A stretch of DNA of 9,441 bases from contig PLEU01000002.1 of NCBI GenBank assembly GCA_003136515.1, positions 185 through 9,625 of the forward strand, written 5' to 3'. The DNA comes from Spartobacteria bacterium (GTDB taxonomy: Bacteria; Verrucomicrobiota; Verrucomicrobiae; Chthoniobacterales; UBA6821). A program made the translations under genes and the position numbers. Positions within the stretch are counted from its first letter, which is position 1. Every line of letters begins with the position of its first letter. Of the stretch, positions 6,547 through 9,441 are shown piece by piece. The notes beneath the pieces were generated by a model that worked only from the letters and a program-made list of their open reading frames with translations, ran no database searches and was not told where the DNA came from.

Positions 6547-7433
6547 GGGCCGTAGCTTTCCAGTTCCAATGAGAGGTCGGCGTTTTGCGAAGAATGAGTG
6601 ATGGCTCCCACGGATATGCGATCCACCCCCGTTTGCGCAATCGCGGCGACTTTTTCCAAAGTCACGCCCCCGCTTGCCTCCAACAACACGCCGGGGGCTG
6701 TCATCGAACGGAGCTCAACGGCCTGTTTCATCAGATCGCACGACATGTTATCGAGGAGGATGACATCAATGCCTGGGATGACCAGCAATCGCCCGACCTG
6801 AGCCATCGTATCCGCCTCAATCACGATCGGAAGTCCCGGATGTACGGCACGCAGCTTTTCGATTGCCGGCGGCAGGAGCGAAAGATCCCCTAGAGCGGCG
6901 AGATGATTGTCCTTCACCAACACGGCATCATGGAGACCCATGCGGTGATTCACGCAACCGCCCGCCTTCACCGCAAGTTTCTCCAGAAGTCGCCAACCGG
7001 GAGTCGTCTTGCGTGTGTCGAGGAGTTGTACTCCTGTTCCCGCCACCGCATCGGCATAGCGGCGGGCAAGCGTGGCGATCCCGCAGAGGTGGCCAAGGAA
7101 ATTCAGCGCCGTCCGCTCTCCGGAAAGAATAGAGCGGGTGGATCCCCGGATTGTCAGAAGAATTGCTTCGCGTTGCATTTGATCCCCGTCGTGGCAGTCA
7201 ACGCTGATTTCCAGGGCGGGATCGACTTTGCGAAAGACCTCAACCGCAGTGGAGAGACCCGCGGCCACACAGGGTGCGCGGGCCACGATTTGAGCGCGGG
7301 CTTGCGAGTCAGCCGGAATAAATGCTCGTGAAGTCACATCACCCTCAGCATTCCAATGAGTGTGATCGCCTCCCAAATCCTCGGCCAACGCGAGCGCAAT
7401 AAGATCACATACTCCTGAGCTGGGACTGCTCAT
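6543..7433 (-). CDS. nadC: Nicotinate-nucleotide pyrophosphorylase (carboxylating), quinolinate phosphoribosyltransferase
   Basis: Makes nicotinate mononucleotide from quinolinate and PRPP with loss of CO2, committing quinolinate to de novo NAD synthesis. The 296-residue type II phosphoribosyltransferase shows LSGERTALNFLGHLCGIAT (103-121), LDTRKTTPGWR (138-148), VNHRMGLHDAVLVKDNH (161-177), IEADT (205-209), ILLDNM (225-230), LEASGGV (251-257) and the barrel end GVDRISVGAITHS (269-281). These supply the Arg, Lys and His residues that bind quinolinate and the acidic residues near PRPP. The early EDLG...GDVTS motif is split by an insertion of about nine residues (21-30) relative to the common form. 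The ATG has no Shine-Dalgarno sequence and lies 21 bases after rnd, in the same frame. Its stop overlaps the birA start as ATGA. nadA and nadB are not in the window. Confidence 0.96.
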   Translation of the reverse strand: MSSPSSGVCDLIALALAEDLGGDHTHWNAEGDVTSRAFIPADSQARAQIVARAPCVAAGLSTAVEVFRKVDPALEISVDCHDGDQMQREAILLTIRGSTRSILSGERTALNFLGHLCGIATLARRYADAVAGTGVQLLDTRKTTPGWRLLEKLAVKAGGCVNHRMGLHDAVLVKDNHLAALGDLSLLPPAIEKLRAVHPGLPIVIEADTMAQVGRLLVIPGIDVILLDNMSCDLMKQAVELRSMTAPGVLLEASGGVTLEKVAAIAQTGVDRISVGAITHSSQNADLSLELESYGP

Positions 7434-7454
7434 GTGACAATAGCAGGAGGAAGA

Positions 7455-8600
7455 TCAGGCTGCCTCGGCCTTTGCGGCTTCATTAATCTCCCGAAGCTCG
7501 GAATTGTCTTCCGCGATGATTTCTGTAAGAGGGGAGAGGCCGAGTAGGCTGCGCTGCCAAGGCAGAAGAACGGCGGCGGCGGGGTCTGCAGCGACGGCTT
7601 CCAAAGCCGCCTTGGGAGCGAGAATGGAAGGGTCGAGATCAAGATCACGGGCAATCCGGTCACGATGATCGCGGAGTCTATTGAAGCGGTCAATCTGCTC
7701 CTTGCTAGCCCGCACACGGACGCCACGGATCATCTGAGGCCACTGGGACTCGGGAAGGGCGAGAGCTTCTTCCAAGGCCTCTTCCATGCGCCCAGCACGC
7801 GGCTGTGGCAGGCGGGGGCGGGAGAATTTGCTGCCCTTGGCGGCCTCACTTGCGAGCTGTAGAAGATTTTCATTGGAGAGGACATGGAAGGATGGACGGT
7901 CCCAGAGCCGTGCCTCGCTGTCGCGCCAGCGCCAGAGGGAGCGGAGAATGGCCCAGCCACGGGGAGGTAGGGCAGCATAGCCGGTGATGCGCCAAAGATT
8001 TTCCTCATCGCGCTGACGCGTTTCACGGGTGCCCCTGATCATCCGGTCACGCGATTGGCCGTACCATTCTAAGCGGCCGAGTTCCTCAAGCCGGGCCGCC
8101 AGAATATCGGCGAGCTGCGGGAGGAATCGTACATCGTTGAGTGCATATTCGACCATTTGATCGGAGAGAGGACGCTGTGCCCAGTTGGCCTTCCTCGAGG
8201 CTTTGGAAAGGGTGACTCCGAAGTATTTCTCCACCAGCGCGGCGAGACCGAGCTGCGGTTCACCGCAGAGACGTGCCGCGATCATGGTGTCAAAAATATC
8301 CTGATCGGGAAATTCGCCCGAACGGCGCAGCAGGCGCAGATCGTAGTCGGCATCGTGGAAAAGAATGGTCTTTCCCTTCAGGGCCTCAAAGAAGTCCTCT
8401 AGCGGCAGTCCCGCCAGCGGATCAATTAATTGGAGGTTCTGTGCCCAGCCACTCTGGGCATCTTGCCCCCAGCCGCTCTGAATAAGACAGAGCTTCTCAA
8501 AATAGCAGTGGAGGCTGTCAGCTTCCGTGTCGAGCGCCACACGCTTCTCTCCCGCTAGGCGGGCCAGATACTCGCGATAGGAGGATTCCCCGGAGATCAA
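7455..8600 (-). CDS. rnd: Ribonuclease D
   Basis: A 3'-to-5' exoribonuclease that trims the 3' ends of tRNA precursors and other small stable RNAs. Of 381 residues, the N-terminal DEDDy exonuclease domain (about 1-175) has motif I DTEAD (24-28), motif II FHDADYDL (81-88, Asp87) and motif III YALND (152-156); these carry the two-metal carboxylates and the Tyr. Two helical HRDC-type domains follow, about 207-290 and 300-355, as in E. coli RNase D. The start is TTG, overlapping the nuoC stop as TTGA. No in-frame ATG precedes the first catalytic motif and the TTG leaves a normal N-terminus, so I keep it. GGAG lies only 2 bases upstream of it. An imperfect 8-residue duplication occupies the loop at 41-56. 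The alanine- and glutamate-rich end (about 372-381) looks disordered. Confidence 0.94.
   Translation of the reverse strand: MISGESSYREYLARLAGEKRVALDTEADSLHCYFEKLCLIQSGWGQDAQSGWAQNLQLIDPLAGLPLEDFFEALKGKTILFHDADYDLRLLRRSGEFPDQDIFDTMIAARLCGEPQLGLAALVEKYFGVTLSKASRKANWAQRPLSDQMVEYALNDVRFLPQLADILAARLEELGRLEWYGQSRDRMIRGTRETRQRDEENLWRITGYAALPPRGWAILRSLWRWRDSEARLWDRPSFHVLSNENLLQLASEAAKGSKFSRPRLPQPRAGRMEEALEEALALPESQWPQMIRGVRVRASKEQIDRFNRLRDHRDRIARDLDLDPSILAPKAALEAVAADPAAAVLLPWQRSLLGLSPLTEIIAEDNSELREINEAAKAEAA
8433..8480 (-). repeat. Imperfect 24-bp tandem duplication inside rnd
   Basis: Two adjacent 24-base units (8480-8457 and 8456-8433 on the coding strand) encode QSGWGQDA and QSGWAQNL, sharing QSGW and the Gln two places on (5 of 8 residues, 16 of 24 bases). 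They sit between two beta-strands of the exonuclease domain (LCLIQ and LQLIDPL), where most RNase D proteins have a short turn. The unit length keeps the frame. Confidence 0.5.
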
Positions 8601-9205
8601 GGCTCCGCGATGAATGTTGCCGGTGTCGGGAGATCGCCGGCATGGCGGGCACGGGGCTCGCGCACCTCGGTATTGCCATCCGTGGGGATGGTGACGAAAG
8701 GGCCGCCGGCGAGCGGGGCCACCTCGGTGAAGGCCACATCAGGCACATCGCTTGGAATTCCCTCCAGCGGAAAGTCCTTGCGGAGCGGATGATAGGGATA
8801 ACCCTCCCACATCAGAATGCGGCGTAGATCGGGATGATTTCGGAAACGTACTCCCATGAGATCCCAGACCTCACGTTCGTGCCAGTTTGCCGTCGGCCAA
8901 ATGTCGCAGACGGTGTCAACTTCGGCGACATCCTCCGCAGTTGTAACCTTCAGGCGCAGGTGAGTTTTCTTTTCCAGCGAATAGAGTTCGTAGACCACTT
9001 CAAAACGAGGGTCTGAACCGAAATTATCGACACTACTGATATCGAGCAACATGTCGTAACCGAGTTGATCGCGACAATAGAAACAGAGGTCGCGTATACG
9101 CGAGGACTCGAAGGAGAGAGTCGTTTCGCCGCGGAATTCATTCCGGGTGAAATTATCGGAAGTAAACGCTTTTTTGATCGTGTCGGCGTCAGCGGCAGCG
9201 CTCAT
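8597..9205 (-). CDS. nuoC: NADH-quinone oxidoreductase subunit C (30 kDa subunit)
   Basis: A peripheral-arm subunit of respiratory complex I at the cytoplasmic face of the inner membrane. It helps build the connecting module that passes electrons from NADH to quinone and binds no cofactor itself. The 202-residue protein contains the family signature [19 protein letters not shown] (109-127), continuing [22 protein letters not shown] (128-149 region). Upstream are the typical strands MLLDISSVD (52-60) and [10 protein letters not shown] (68-77). The tail after about residue 150 is longer than in minimal NuoC proteins and Pro/Thr/Ala-rich. It is not fused to NuoD. The start overlaps the nuoB stop as ATGA and has GGAG 8 bases upstream. 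Its own stop overlaps the rnd start, so the next gene is rnd rather than the usual nuoD. Confidence 0.96.
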   Translation of the reverse strand: MSAAADADTIKKAFTSDNFTRNEFRGETTLSFESSRIRDLCFYCRDQLGYDMLLDISSVDNFGSDPRFEVVYELYSLEKKTHLRLKVTTAEDVAEVDTVCDIWPTANWHEREVWDLMGVRFRNHPDLRRILMWEGYPYHPLRKDFPLEGIPSDVPDVAFTEVAPLAGGPFVTIPTDGNTEVREPRARHAGDLPTPATFIAEP

Positions 9206-9441
9206 CGGATCGACTCCAGCAGTGCCCTCTTCTGGTCGAGGAAGGAGCGCTCGGTCATCAGCTTCCCCTGAAGCTTCATCAGGCCGTCGAGGAGTGCCTC
9301 GGGGCGCGGCGGACAGCCGGAAATATAGACATCAACCGGGATGATCTGATCGACCCCCTGCAGCGTCGCGTAGCTACGATACATCCCGCCAGAGGAAGCA
9401 CAGGCACCCATGGCGATTACCCACTTCGGCTCGGGCATCTG
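9202..9441 (-). CDS. nuoB: NADH-quinone oxidoreductase subunit B, C-terminal part (cut by window end)
   Basis: The complex I subunit that holds iron-sulfur cluster N2, the last electron carrier before quinone. Only the C-terminal 80 codons or so are visible; the reading frame runs off the window edge. Two of the expected cluster cysteines are present, in [12 protein letters not shown] and in [13 protein letters not shown]; the paired Cys-Cys ligands must lie beyond the edge. The segment [12 protein letters not shown] near the edge is internal in NuoB, so the Met codon at 9436-9438 is not the start. The stop overlaps the nuoC start by 4 bases. Confidence 0.96.
   Translation of the reverse strand, partial: QMPEPKWVIAMGACASSGGMYRSYATLQGVDQIIPVDVYISGCPPRPEALLDGLMKLQGKLMTERSFLDQKRALLESIR

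Noticed and set aside
6197..6601. 134-codon plus-strand frame opposite birA and the nadC end, and a 142-codon one at 6903-7331 opposite nadC
   Set aside because: Both are antisense to well-supported enzymes and show no domain or start signal.
7434..7454. AGGAGG (7445-7450) in the rnd-nadC gap as a Shine-Dalgarno sequence
   Set aside because: It is on the plus strand while both genes read on the minus strand, so it cannot serve nadC; no plus-strand gene follows it.

Overview
The window is a densely packed stretch of bacterial chromosome, about 57% GC by eye, with roughly 96% of it coding. I found no mobile element, CRISPR array, rRNA or tRNA gene. The style of the RRM protein and of MiaA (DAFQIYRG in place of the usual DSxQ motif) points to Verrucomicrobiota. 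That placement comes from remembered family resemblance, not from a search, so it is moderate confidence.

Layout. (1) Plus strand, 1-1324: the end of an RRM RNA-binding protein gene, which probably starts before the window, then miaA (tRNA A37 prenylation). (2) Minus strand, 2808-1333: a large membrane-anchored, AsmA-like protein of unknown role, convergent with miaA across 8 bp. (3) A 73-bp divergent intergenic region, then plus strand 2882-4737: queF, queC and queE of the queuosine precursor pathway. (4) A 94-bp convergent gap with one weak hairpin. (5) Minus strand, 9441-4832: one continuous run of nuoB (partial), nuoC, rnd, nadC, birA and tsaD. Four of its five junctions are 4-base stop/start overlaps and the fifth is a 21-base gap.

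How the genes fit together. Five genes act on anticodon-loop modification of tRNA: miaA (i6A37), tsaD (t6A37) and queF/queC/queE (route to Q34). Ribonuclease D adds tRNA 3'-end trimming, and the RRM protein may also bind RNA. The minus-strand run also joins NADH dehydrogenase (nuoB, nuoC) to NAD synthesis (nadC) and biotin ligation (birA). queF shows that the preQ0 made here is meant for reduction to preQ1, so for queuosine in tRNA. No queD is present in the window.

I see no clearly new multi-gene system. The points most worth a second look are a QueF that lacks a conserved active-site His and a regulatory Cys, a biotin ligase with no C-terminal domain, the uncharacterised AsmA-like protein, and the splitting of the nuo cluster after nuoC by rnd-nadC-birA-tsaD.
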